NCBI GenBank assembly: GCA_004151065.3
Contig: NWUY0300027799.1
Span: 1-23,610, forward strand
Length of the DNA: 23,610 bases
Direction: 5' to 3'
From: Larix sibirica
Lineage: Eukaryota; Streptophyta; Pinopsida; Pinales; Pinaceae
Numbering within the stretch: position 1 is the first letter of the stretch; each line of letters starts with the position of its first letter. The position numbers and the translations under genes were made by a program. Of this stretch, positions 1-10,190 are shown piece after piece. A model generated the notes under the pieces. It was not told where the DNA came from. It searched no databases and saw nothing but the letters and a program-made list of their open reading frames with translations.

Positions 1-1031
1 TTCTCACATAAATCCGGATCATTTCACTTATGGTATTCTTCAAACTCGCTTAATGATGACTCTATTCGATTAAGACTGTTTCAATGTACACTCACCAACG
101 TTGTTGCGAAATGGTACATGAATTTTCCTGGTTCATCCTTCCATTGCTTCCATGATTTAACAACTATCTTTTTGAACCAATTTCAGTTTCTTGTCTAGTA
201 TGATGCTCACATTGATATGTTGTCTTAGTTTAGGCAAAACAAAGATACCCATATCTTGGATCACATCCAAGAATAGCGTAGGAAGAAAAGGATGATTAAG
301 GCTAATATCTCCCCTAAGTTCCCGTTAGAGTGGTTTCTCAATCCCTTGCTACCTTATATATCCAAGTATGTTTCTACATCAAACATCACTACTGATGAAG
401 AAGCCATTTTTAAGGCCCATTAGCTAGATTTGATCTACTCTTACTCTGGGATCCTTTACGAAATAATTACTGAGGCACCGAGGTCTAATACATACCCTTT
501 GAAACCAAAACCTAGACCACATGCCAATGGTATTGTTGGTTCAGTTCGTCATAATGCTGCCGAAGCTGTCAATAGTCAAATGAAAAATTTGTCCATCCAA
601 TATTATATAGTAGGTGCAACTTCTGCTGCCACCTCTCCTCCTTCCCAAACAACTTCTGTACACACTGTGCAGACTAATAAAAAAGGAAACCAACATCCTA
701 GTGGGAAAAATAAAGATAATAAAAATAATAATAATAGTAATAAAAGGAGAGGGAAATAATGATAAACCTTAAAAAAAAATGTTGGTGGGGAAAAGAAAGA
801 ACGTAAGAAAGTTAAATTTCCTTCCAAAATTTGAAGGGGAGATCACCTTACTCATCAATGCCTGTTAATGGAAGAAGCCCAGAAACTGTTGAATCAGAAA
901 TAGTAGCAATCGACTGTTCTGACTAATCCTTTCCCACAAGGACAACATGTAGCTTCTGGATCTTCTAATCCTACTAGAAATGCGCAAGGGGCACCGAAAA
1001 ATGCTCCCTCCTATGATTAATAATACATTAA
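1..1031 (+). pseudogene. gag: gag capsid/nucleocapsid remnant (Ty3/gypsy)
   Basis: This encodes the structural protein that would form the virus-like particle and bind element RNA. Frame 1 runs across the segment. The first 70 codons match the retrotransposon gag pattern (RLRLFQCTL, then a tryptophan in AKWYMNFPG, then FLNQF). Four stops interrupt codons up to about position 423, followed by an open stretch from 430 to 759 that ends in a Lys/Asn-rich tail. A short out-of-frame patch near 757-800 suggests two compensating small indels. At about 812-855 the sequence PSKI, stop, RGDHLTHQC is the remains of a CCHC-type zinc knuckle: the His and last Cys survive, the first two Cys are lost. The true start lies off the left edge. 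Confidence 0.8.
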
Positions 1032-1032
1032 T

Positions 1033-2190
1033 ATGTTCGGATCTGATGTCTTATTGTCAAATAGAGATAAAAACTATAGAAATCCTAAGTCTTTGTCGAA
1101 TGGTAAGGAAATTAATTATCCACAAAATCCTCTTCAAATAGAGAAACCTGTGGTAGAGACATTGTATCGCGTGCTGAAATGTGTCTATAAGACGGCATCA
1201 TACAATCCTAATATGAGAGATTCTCCCAACTATTCAATCATTGGGGATTTAGCTCAAACTCCTTGTGCTATGTCATCTCTTGAGGTCCTCCAAAGTTTCC
1301 CATCGCAATGGAGTGCTTTGATGTCTGCCTTAGGAACTTCAGACCCTTTGAATGGTCAGGTTTTGAAGTTCGATGTATCAAATGTTAAACCCAGTCTTCC
1401 ATATAATGTTTCCTTCCATATCAATGTGGTTCATTCCACAAAGACTACTGGTAGGATAGTTTTAGATGAGGGGGCATTGACTTATGTTATGGCTCTATCC
1501 TGTTGGAAAGCATTGGGATCTTTAGAAATCGCCCAATCACCCACATTGCTTACTGATTTTGATGGGTGAACTTTTAGACCACATGGGATCATTCCATCCT
1601 TTCCTGTCCAATTGGGAGGAAATACCTTTTGTGTGGAGGTTGAAGTAGATGATCTCCTATTTATTATAATCTTTTGTTAGGACGTATCTAGATGTACGCA
1701 ATGACTACCATTGTGTCTTCAATTTTTCAAGTGTTGTATTTTCCTCATGAAGGAAAGGTCATTACCGTTGACCAATTATCCTTCACTTGAGCTAATCCAA
1801 ATTCACCTCCAGGATTGAATATCCCTTCGATTGATAAGTCACATCCAATAACTGAGAATGTGGGAGTTTTTTTATATCCATCACTTATGGTTACTTTTAA
1901 TATCCTAGATCCTACCTTTTTCATTGGTTCTACTCCAGCTCTAGCTGGAAAGGAAGTCCTTATATTACAAGTAGAGTCTTTTAGAACATCTTACCTTCAT
2001 GACCCTTTAGCACTTCATATTCCATCAGATTTGGTGGAAGAGTCTCAGCACTCTGAGATTGCTTTATCATTCTCTGCAACAAAGATAGCTTATCAAGCGA
2101 TTCAACAAAATACTGTAGACAATGATCCATCACCCATTGAAGAGGTGGATTAGACCAATAAGCTAGTTTGGGTTTTTGATTCCTCATATT
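1033..2190 (+). pseudogene. Aspartic protease region and linker of gypsy polyprotein
   Basis: This would be the retroviral-type aspartic protease that cleaves the polyprotein. The segment stays in the gag frame to a stop at 1567. The catalytic-loop region reads IVLDEGALTYVMALSCWKAL; the Asp-x-Gly motif is kept as DEG, followed by Ala, where many families have D-S/T-G. After the stop, the sequence RPHGIIPSFPVQLGG continues the domain. Further on, a shifted frame resembles the second conserved protease block (leucine-rich LLLGR-type, then M-Y-A-M near 1690). A linker frame is open from 1815 to 2153. At least two frame changes and several stops make it non-functional. The domain call rests on motif order and position between gag and RT. 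Confidence 0.7.
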
Positions 2191-2349
2191 CTCAAGATTT
2201 TCAAGACATAGTTATGCCTACGGATGAGGCTATCCTGGAATCCTTAACTAGGCCAAAAAATCCCTAAGAACTGGAAGATATGCATCATTGTTCCTACTTT
2301 CTTATAGCTCTCTATAAGATTGAGAATGGATAGTTTCATGTTAATTTGC

Positions 2350-3458
2350 CTAAATATATTCATCAACCATTGAAACCTTTGGATCAACAAGGAATTTATG
2401 CCAAAGGTAATATGTACAACATTTCTTAAACAATTTCAATCAATATCTCTAGGAACCCTGATGTCGTGGTGAATGTGTACATTGGTGCAAATTGTTCTCC
2501 TGAAGAGATTCATATTTATACAGAACTCTTCAAGGAATTTTCCAATGTATTTACTTGGTCATATGAGGGGATGTCGGGAATTGATCCCAGTATCGTTCAA
2601 TATGAGATTAAAACCTATGCGAATGCAAAACCTGTTAGTCAGAAACTTTGTTAGGTCAACCCCAGGAAAGCAGTTGCTATCAAAGCAGAAGTTGAAAAAC
2701 TTTTTAAGGCAGACTTTATTTATCCAGTTTCTTTAACATAATGGGTATCCAATCCTATTCATGTAGAAAATAAGCAAGGTAACCTTTGAGTATGTATGGA
2801 TTTTAGGGATTTAAGAAAGGCTTTTCCTAAGGACAATTTTCCCACACCGTTCATTGATTAGATTATTGATGAATTCACGGGAAGTGATATCTTTTCCTTC
2901 ATGGATGGATTCTTCGGGTACAACCAAATTTAAATTCAACCTGAGGATCAACATAAAACTGCATTTATTTGTCCTTGGGGAACTTTCACATATAGAAAAA
3001 TGCCCCCTTGGCCTTAAAAATGCTAGAGATATGTTTCAGTGGGCTATGTCTTTCGCTTTCCACAACATCAAGCACATTGTTGAGGCTTATCTAGATGATC
3101 TAGTGGCTCGTTCTCACAAGAGGCGAGATCATCTAGATCATCTTCACCTGGTGTTTGAATGATGTAGGCACTATAAAATTTGGTTGAATCCTCATAAGTG
3201 TATATTTGCATTAATTCTAGACGAATCTTATGTTTTATTGTTCCAAACAAAGGGATAATGGTTGACCCTTTAAAGGTTGAAGCCATTGTTAACTTACCTC
3301 CTCCTACAAATGTTCACCAACTTCAGAGCCTCCAAGGTAAAGCTAACTTTCTCAAGAATTTTATCATGAATTATGCCAAGATTATGAAAGTTTCCATGAG
3401 GTTACTGAAGGAAGGGGTCCCATTTATATGGTATGAAGCCACCCAATCTTCTTTTTAA
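2350..3458 (+). pseudogene. Reverse transcriptase of Ty3/gypsy element
   Basis: RNA-dependent DNA polymerase that would copy element RNA. The N-terminal part reads CSPEEIHIYTELFKEF (2490s), then AKPVSQKL, VSNPIHVENKQGN and VCMDFRDLRKAFPKDNFPTP, the standard gypsy RT blocks. The catalytic box is YLDD, within IVEAYLDDLVARS (about 3078-3116), and both catalytic aspartates remain. The thumb/connection part (VDPLKVEAIVNLPPPTN, LQGKANFLKNFI) follows. There are stops at conserved positions, for example just before VCMDFRDL and within YNQI-stop-IQPED. A one-base expansion in a C run at 3003-3007 shifts the frame before GLKNARDMFQ, and a second shift lies near 3170-3230. Identification is secure; function is lost. 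Confidence 0.92.
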
Positions 3459-3479
3459 GCTCTTAAAAAATCCCTTATG

Positions 3480-4017
3480 ACAACCCCCTTGCTTAGTCCT
3501 CCAAATTATACAAAATAATTTTTATTTTATTTTATATCTGGTCACATTCGATTCCACAATTGATGTAGTTTTAGTACAAGAAGATGATAGTTCTCGAGTA
3601 CATGCCATATATTATCTCATCCTTGCTTTCCCTGGGCTTGGACTAAAATATTCTCACGCTGAGAAGTTAGCTGCAACGACTGTTGTTGCAGTCCAGAGAC
3701 TTCGACATTACATATTATTGTGTAGTACCACTGTAGTTGCAGATCTCAACCCATTTCAATATGTTTTGAACCAAAAAATAATCAAGGGGAAATTTAATAA
3801 ATGGATTGTGATCTTGCAAGAGTTATACTAGGAGTTTCAGATTGCTAAGTCTAAGAAATATTTGGTCTTCATTGAGCTTATTTCGGAGTTTCCTAGTGAA
3901 AAATGCAATAATACTGAATATGAATTGTTCCCTGATGACCATATTTTTCGCATATATTCATCAGACCCTTGGTATGGGTATATTTTGATATATCTTCAAA
4001 CTCTGAAGTGTCCTTAG
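3480..4017 (+). pseudogene. First RNase H (gypsy type), downstream of RT
   Basis: This domain would degrade the RNA of the RNA-DNA hybrid during reverse transcription. A frame without ATG is open from about 3550 for roughly 90 codons: it reads IDVVLVQEDD, HAIYYLILAF, YSHAEKLAATTVVAVQRLRHY and ADLNPFQYVLNQK. This matches the usual gypsy RNase H layout (vLvQ block, yYls block, Y-S-x-x-E-K, QRLRHY, then the Asp-containing TDxxPL block). An Asp (FDST or TID), a Glu (AEK) and an Asp (ADLN) could supply the acidic site. One stop occurs near 3828 and the frame closes at about 4017. It sits directly between RT and integrase, as expected for this superfamily. Confidence 0.8.
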
Positions 4018-4019
4018 TC

Positions 4020-5211
4020 TTGTTCGCGGGATGAGCAATGACATCTTAGAAATAATGCAAAGAATTGCCTCATCATTGGTGATACTTTGTATCATCGTGG
4101 AATTGATTCCATTCTACCTTGCTATTTGAATCATGAAGAAATTGATTTAGTTTTAAAGGACTCTCATAGTAGAGCTTGTGGAGGTCATCCTTTTGGTCTT
4201 GCAACTTCCCAGAATTTTTTTTGTGCTGGATATTTTTTGCCGATGATCTTTAAAGATTGTATTGAAGCGGTTAAAAAATGTCATGCTTGTCAGATATTTA
4301 TGAAAAAGATGCATGCACACCCTGCTTCTTTGTTTCCCGTCATCACTGTCGGTCCCTTCACCAAGTGGGGGGTGATTCATGACCTGCAACCCAATTTCGG
4401 CTGGGGGGAACCAGTATATCATCATGGATGTAGTTCATTTTATGAAATGGATGGAATCCATGCCTACTTTCCATACTGACATGGAATCTATCACTTATTT
4501 TGTGTTCAATCAAATAATTACAAGGTTTGGTATCTCACATGAATGTGGTATTGATCGTGGTCGAATTTTTCAAAATCAAATGATGAATGGCTTGACCACC
4601 AAGTTGGGGTTTAAACAAGAACACTCTTCACCATTTTATCCCCAAGCTAATGGTAAATTTGAAGCTGTTGATAAAATTTTGAAGACCATGCTTCAATGAA
4701 CAATTAAATCAAGTAGAGACAATTGGAATTTGATGATTATCCTACTTTATAGGCTTACCGAACTATTGTTAATACCTCTATAGGGTTTTATCCTTTTCAA
4801 CTCCTTCATGGATTTGAAGGAGTCCTCTCGATTGAATGCAAAATTCCTTCGTTGAAGTTAGCTGTTCAATTAATACCTGATACTCAAGATTTAGAAGAAT
4901 TCTTAGTTCAACTAGAACTTTTCCATGAACAACGTCGAGATACCGCTACGACGAATGAAGCACATAAAAAATGAGTGAAGAGTTAGTATGACAAGTTTGT
5001 CCATCCAAGAGTATTCTCGGAAGGAGATCTTGTCTTAATCTATGATCAAGAAAAGTATTAATTAGGGGTGGGTAAATTTAATTCTATGTGGCTCGGTCCT
5101 TATATCGTTTCTAAAATTATGAAAAAGGGTTCTTATGAGTTAACCGACTACGAAGGAAATAAGATGGATAATCCTAGAAATGGGCTCTATTTGAAAAAGT
5201 ATTATGCATGA
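4020..5211 (+). pseudogene. Integrase of Ty3/gypsy element
   Basis: Would insert the cDNA into chromosomal DNA. The zinc-binding N-terminal domain is visible at 4087-4310: His residues in LKDSHSRACGGHPF, then CIEAVKKCHAC with the CxxC pair. The core follows with GPFTKWG, then a frame change near 4370; the frame from 4379 to 4699 contains IDRGRIFQNQ (second catalytic Asp) and YPQANGKFEAVDK (catalytic Glu). A third frame (about 4735-5211) gives AYRTIVNTSIGFYPFQLLHG, then YDKFVHPRVFSEGDLVLIYD and WLGPYIVSK, the C-terminal DNA-binding/SH3-like part, ending in YLKKYYA and a TGA at 5209. A stop replaces the expected Trp before AYRT. Two frameshifts and several stops leave it inactive. Confidence 0.9.
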
Positions 5212-5300
5212 TTCATATGATTTTTCTTGTATAGATTTGTACATTTGTTCTGTTTCTATTTTGGTGTCTCTCTTATGTAGTTTTGTTTTCATGTTGATAG

Positions 5301-5726
5301 ATGTCAGAAGGAATGTTTTTAGGATTTGTAGATGGCGCTAGTTTCCATACTCAAAATCTTGCCTTGGCCGCATGGGTGATTTATTCTCCTACTGGTCAAT
5401 TAATTGTCTCGAGAGGTGCTTGTATGGATCCAACTACCAACAATATGTCCGAGTATAGTTCCATGATATAACTTCTTAGAGATTCCCTTGTAAATGGTAT
5501 CTTATAACTAGAAGTTCATCTTGATTCACAATTGATCGTGTCTCAGCTAAATAGTGAGTATCAGGTTTGTGATCTTGTTTTATCTCATCAGTTTTTGCGT
5601 GTATGTTTACTTGAGCAACAATTTCTTCATATTAATTATAATATATCAAGAAATCAAAACACAATTATTGATGCATATGTTAATTACATTCTAGATTTGC
5701 ATTTGTATAATTTACAACACAATTAA
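5301..5726 (+). pseudogene. Second, archaeal-type RNase H (aRNH) downstream of integrase
   Basis: A separate frame starts at an ATG 89 bases after the integrase stop and in a different phase. It reads FVDGAS (first catalytic Asp), TTNNMSEYSSMI (Glu), LEVHLDSQLIVSQLN (Asp) and ends with a block ISRNQNTIIDAYVNYI (last Asp). The D-E-D-D set and the NN-x-x-E-Y and DSQL-V-x-Q motifs are those of type I RNase H of the archaeal/bacterial-like group. Such a domain is known as an extra RNase H in plant Tat gypsy elements. Two internal stops (near 5469 and 5505) break the frame; all four acidic positions survive. Usual length for the domain is about 130-140 residues, and this has 141 codons, so it is essentially full length. 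Confidence 0.82.
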
Positions 5727-5801
5727 AACGTTATGTACGTAGAATGTATTTTCATTTTTAGGTAATGTAAATAAGTTCTCCAAATAAAAAATTCTATGGA
5801 C

Positions 5802-5821
5802 ATATATATATATATATATAA
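5802..5821. repeat. (AT)n microsatellite
   Basis: A run of alternating A and T lies just downstream of the last gypsy-derived frame. It is an ordinary dinucleotide microsatellite. Confidence 0.95.
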
Positions 5822-5966
5822 AGTTAATACATCCACAAAATATATGGGTCTAATCAAGTCCAAAATGAGTGCTATCTACACCATATATACAATCGTAAAT
5901 ACTCCTAAGGGTCACCTAAACCATGATCCCTACGGTAGTACATGACCATAGTGGCCACCCTCATCA

Positions 5967-6263
5967 TCATACCGCTGACACTTCGAGATTTGAAGCTCGA
6001 CAACTCACCACATGGGAAATACTGATGATACGATATTTGTCCTCCACCTCTATTTTCAGAGGTTGGCCATCTAAGATGAAGGCTTCCACCTCGAGGTCCC
6101 TATAATCGCTTAGTGCTTGCAAAATTTGATTTTGAGCCCGCATATTGTTACATTTGAGTTTTTTTTTCAATCCATATAGGTGGAGTGCTTCCAAGGCCTC
6201 ATCATCCTCTATGATTAGGTTATCAACCTCCTCATGTTCCCTCTCACACCACTTGATCACCAT
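5967..6263 (-). CDS. Unassigned minus-strand reading frame, acidic 98-residue product
   Basis: I do not recognise this frame. The predicted product is hydrophilic and acidic near the N terminus (HEEVDNLIIEDDEALEALHL) and contains a block LEVEAFILDGQPLKIEVEDK. There is no competing long frame on the other strand, and the composition looks more protein-like than its AT-rich surroundings. No signal peptide or membrane segment is visible. It could be a remnant of a mobile-element protein or a chance open frame. Confidence that it is a real gene is low. Confidence 0.2.
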   Translation of the reverse strand: MVIKWCEREHEEVDNLIIEDDEALEALHLYGLKKKLKCNNMRAQNQILQALSDYRDLEVEAFILDGQPLKIEVEDKYRIISISHVVSCRASNLEVSAV

Positions 6264-8115
6264 ACTGCAAAAAAAATCAATACTTTTAGCTTCTTTTTGA
6301 AAAAAAACCTACTTATGGATGTATACACGGGTGATAGTGTAGACAGAGGCGTATATGCGACCCACACCATGTGGCCCACGTACACCCCCGTAGACAATTA
6401 GGAACTCCCAAAAAATTAAAAAAAACGAATAGAAATAAACTAAAATAGGAATGAAATGAAAGAGCAGAGTGAGACCTCTTACCTGGAATTGACGGTATTG
6501 AAAATCCTTGACCCTAGATTGCGCAATACGCTTCGGAAGATTAAGGTTTTTTTCACCCAAAAATCACTAATTTTTCTAGTTTTACAAATGAAATGGTAAA
6601 TTTGAAATTTTACCCTAATTTATTCATTTTTATCTAACCACTTTCATATAGTTTATTTTTTAACTTTTCAAAATGGACTAATTGGGTTTTGTTTTGAATC
6701 TATCTTGGCATATTTTTGCATTATTTTCAGAGGAACCATTTATTTTGATGATGACAGTACTTTCTACAAGTATTGTGTTTCTTAACTGACATTTAGGAAT
6801 AGGTGATCATTGCATCCTGCACCATATCCTTCAGTTTCGAAACACCATAGGTTCTTCTTGCAGAATTTTGATTTTAACAATGTTTGGATACCAATATATC
6901 ATTTTTCCACAATTGATCCTACTTGTTCCATGATCATATTAGATTAGATCCTATATGCCACTGATGCTCATGATGTTGTATTTTTAGGATCAGAGAGTAC
7001 CTTAGTAGTGTTTCTTGAATTTGCATCGAATATTCATTCTTCCTCCTTACCTTTTATGCTCGCCATTTCCTAAGGGGGACTCTCACCCATTTTTGTTTAA
7101 GTTTTAGATGCATTTTCATTATCCCTACTTTCACTTTTGAGCCTTATGCCGGATTCCAACTTATTGCTATTTGTTAACTCCCTCATCCCTTATCTCATTA
7201 TCATCAAGATATGAATCATTTTGATTTTGCAACTTGACACCTTTTAACTGGTAATAAACACATCCCGAGTGTCCATATCCTGCTCATGTTCCTTTCATTA
7301 TGCATAGGTACGTTCCATGCACTTGGAACTAGTTCGCTTATCCTCGACATTCATTTCTTCTCATGTTTCATAGCATTCATTTATTCTTTATCAAGCTTTA
7401 ATAATATGAAAAAGACAAACAATTCAAATAATCCAAAAACTGGATGGGAAAGACTTATGTTCTTACTTATGTATGGCAGCAAGTTGCGTCGCCCTTGAAC
7501 AAAGCACACTGTTTTGAGTCATTGTCTATGTAGTCTGGGTTATAGATTGACTTTAGGAAGTTGATCTCGCTTTTGTTTTATCTCCACCAACTGGTTAATT
7601 TTCCAGTCATTATGGAGAATTCTTTGATATCTCATACATCACTGACTTGTATCGTGTCTCTTGAGTCAATGTTGCCTTAGTCACTTTTTGTGTCGTGCTT
7701 ATATTCAAGGGAAGTTTTTCCTGTGTTGACCAATCCTTAGAACTCTTGAATTTAGTTTTTGGCCTTCCCATAACAAGTATGTCTTGGTATCTAGAGTTCT
7801 TTTAGTACCTTGGAGCTTGTATTCATTAGTGGCAAGTTTCCTAGCTAGCAATTTTGGGAATACATCAATGTCCCTTGTTAGAATATACAAGTGTTCGATG
7901 TCAAGACCTTTATTCACGTTTGTCGACATCTATTCACATAGTCTAGACTCATACAAGTGTCGGTTGGTTTGAAGACCTAGAGTCCATGTATAGTATCACA
8001 TCGTTCTGTTATGACTCGGGTTGCATTAGATTGCCATTTACCTGTTTTTTGGCACTAATTCTTATGGAGATTGCTCTGTTCACCTTGATTTATAGATATC
8101 TTAATTTGATTCTGA

Positions 8116-8240
8116 GACACAGATCCACTTTGTATTTTCGTGGTTAAGATTTTTTGGACATAGATCCACTTTGTATCTTTGTGGCTATGCTCTATTTTTG
8201 ACATGGATCCACTTTGTATCTCTATGGCCATGATCACCGC
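8116..8240. repeat. Three-copy tandem repeat, period about 41-43 bp
   Basis: Units start at 8116, 8157 and 8200. Each carries a core of the form AGATCCACTTTGTATxTT followed by GTGG or ATGG (the third begins GGATCC). The unit is degenerate outside the core. Confidence 0.75.
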
Positions 8241-8612
8241 TTCTATATAATTGATATATCTACATAGTACTTGATCTGGAGGCTATAATTTTGTTACTCA
8301 TGAGCATGGGTACACCCGCCTTGGGAAGAGTAGTTCTGACTTGATCCATTTTAGGTGCCACCTATGGCTGATTTCCGTGGAAATTTTTCCTAGGTTATTT
8401 TTACACTCACCACTGTTTGGATTATAATGTATTTCAGCCATCATTTCCCTCTTTGACCTCACATATGAGGGGGAATCTATTATAGCATCGTTTTCCCCAT
8501 GTGTTCCATATATGCTATGATCGTCGATCATATCCATTTAACCCTTTTTGGAGACTCCCTTTATTCATGATCAGCTATGAACAACAATTATTCTTGGAAA
8601 ATTAAAAAAGTA

Positions 8613-9426
8613 TGTTTTCCTAGATGTACGCGAACTACCTATGTCTATACCGCCTCCACGTGACCTACCTTTATCTAGCTCAAGTACATGCCCATTCAAG
8701 GGTAAAAAATACAATAAAAGTTACTTTACAGTAAATATTATGGTTTTAGCTATTCCCAACTATCCCATTGCCACAAGTAACCACTCATAACCTCCCTAAA
8801 TTCCTTCCCATCAATATAAAAGAGGCATAGGAGAAGGAATTTGAGGACCCAAGCATTGGAGAGTACCCTGATGTTGTTGGATTTCATTCAGAGATGAAAT
8901 CCCTATTGACCTTAGTCTTCAAAACCCCCATTCCCTTATCTAAAACCATATTTTCAGCCATTGTTGTGAGCCTTTATTGTGTCAAAGAATTGAAGTGATT
9001 CTTTTGGGTATATATCCTTCAGTGAACTAGATTGAGTGTGAAATACTTGGGTGGAAGGACTCTAATCTCAGCTTCACAACGGTGCTGCAACATGATGCAG
9101 GTGATATCTTTTTGTAACTTGTTGTTTAATAATTTGAGTATTTTTACTTTCAAGTTTTGAATTCTTGAATATGGATTAGTAATTCAACAATCTATTTATG
9201 TACTATATTTTTGTAGCAGTAACTACTTTCTTGTCAATCTTTGCTTGCTTTTAGGATTGGTCTTGAAGTGTTGGTGAGAAGATTGAAGCAACGAATAACC
9301 ACGGTATCTACATCAAATGATAGGATTCTAGGTGAGTTATTATTTTAAAACCCTCTTTGTGTTTTCCAAGAAAGTTTGCATGCAAAGAGTTTGCATTTAT
9401 TTTGTTTGAATAGTTTGAGTTTCTTT
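8613..9426 (+). mobile_element. LTR-like sequence, copy A of a family repeated at 16135
   Basis: This block aligns by eye with 16135-16939 over nearly its whole length. Shared segments include the stretch before and after a TATA box (CATCAATATAAAAGAGGC here, CATCAGTATAAAAGAGGC there), the GAGAAGG that follows, a region with ATTGAGTGTG, and a tail with TTTGCATG and GTGAGTTATTA. Length near 800 bp, a promoter-like TATA box in the upstream third and a PBS-like sequence right after it fit a 5' LTR in plus orientation. The exact 5' end is uncertain; TGTTTTCC at 8613 is the best TG start. The two copies are clearly diverged, so both are old. Confidence 0.6.
8815..8822 (+). promoter_or_regulatory. 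TATA box of LTR copy A
   Basis: TATAAAAG, conserved in place and context in copy B at 16286-16293. Conservation between diverged copies supports a promoter role in the LTR. Confidence 0.55.
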
Positions 9427-9434
9427 TGGGTATC
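9427..9434 (+). other. Weak primer-binding-site-like sequence after LTR copy A
   Basis: TGGGTATC here and TGGTATC at 16940-16946 lie at the same place in both LTR copies, followed by a shared TATGTGGTG. They resemble the start of the common plant PBS TGGTATCAGAGC, but only the first seven or so bases agree. Confidence 0.35.
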
Positions 9435-9481
9435 GCTATGTGGTGATTTTCCCAAAGACCACTAGGGTAGGTTTAATCTCC

Positions 9482-10140
9482 CAAAACATATGTAGTTGAG
9501 TAGGCCTTCTCCAATGTAAAGGATGTTATGTGCGCTACACATGCTTTATCAATGCCTAATTTCACTAAGACTTTCATCTTAGAGTGTGATGTCTCTAGTC
9601 GCATCCTTGGATCAGTCTTGATGCAAGACAAATTTCCTTTAGCCTTCACTGGTAAGCCTCTATATGAACAAAATTCGGGAAAGTCCACATATGAGAAAGA
9701 GATGATGATCATTCTTCATGCAGTTGAGACATGTTTCCCATATTTAATCGAAAGGCATTTCTAGATCAAAACCAACCATCATAGTATAAAATATTTTTTC
9801 GAACAATGATTGTCCTCCCCATAGAAACATAGGCGGGTCACTAAGATTATAGGGTATGATTATGACATCATCTAAACGAAGGGAAAGGAAAATGTGATGT
9901 CAGATGCTTTGTCTAGGAAATTTGAGGAGGGATCCCTCTTTGCATTATCCTTACAAATTCCAGGATGGATTGAGGAAGCATGTCAAGAATGGATAGCCAA
10001 TGACACCATCAGTAAACTCATCAAACAACTTTAGGAAGACTCAAAGAACATTTTTCTCCCCCCAAATTTGGACTTGAAACATCTAATATTAGAGGAGTTA
10101 TATTCATTTACCATCATCGGCCACTCGGGATTTCATAAAA
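9482..10140 (+). pseudogene. Chromovirus-type RNase H and truncated integrase fragment (Ty3/gypsy)
   Basis: A gypsy pol fragment of a different lineage from that at 1-5726. It reads MPNFTKTFILECDVSSRILGSVLMQ (9552 on), PLAFTGKPLYEQNSGKSTYEKEMMIILHAVE, then past a stop at 9762 IKTNHHSIKYFFEQ and KGKENVMSDALSRKFEEG. These are the standard RNase H blocks of chromoviruses: ECD, K-S-T-Y-E-K-E, the TDHxSLKY block (Asp here replaced by Asn) and D-A-L-S-R. After a linker, the integrase zinc-finger region begins (LEELYSFTIIGHSGFHKT) and is cut off near 10140. Several stops are present (9762 and in the following 150 bases). One ambiguous base (n) lies at 10145, just after the fragment. Confidence 0.88.
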
Positions 10141-10190
10141 CCTANGAGGCAAGTATGAACTTAGATCCTGTGGATTGAGGTCAATTGATC

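Larger units (their letters stand above)
1..5726 (+). mobile_element. Degenerate Ty3/gypsy LTR retrotransposon, Tat-like, left end outside window
   Basis: Conserved domains follow each other on the plus strand in the order gag, protease, reverse transcriptase, RNase H, integrase, second RNase H. RT, RNase H, then integrase is the Ty3/gypsy order (copia has integrase before RT). A second, archaeal-type RNase H is known from the plant Tat group, so Tat-like is the best placement. The reading frame changes several times and carries many stops, so the element cannot be autonomous. No 5' LTR is visible because the window starts inside gag, and I could not identify a 3' LTR after 5726. The element is strongly decayed but all domains are still recognisable by eye. 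Confidence 0.9.
5727..8612. other. Gene-poor stretch, no recognised gene
   Basis: Apart from the AT microsatellite, one unassigned minus-strand frame (5967-6263) and a short tandem repeat (8116-8240), I see nothing I can name. The part from about 6540 to 6720 is very AT-rich. Short open frames on both strands are AT-biased and have no recognisable motif. A 3' LTR of the upstream gypsy element would be expected here, but I found no matching LTR pair or clear polypurine tract. Confidence 0.5.

Noticed and set aside
603-827. Minus-strand frame with long Phe/Leu-rich stretch
   Set aside because: It is the complement of the Lys/Asn-rich gag tail and A-rich DNA, so it is a shadow and not a membrane protein.
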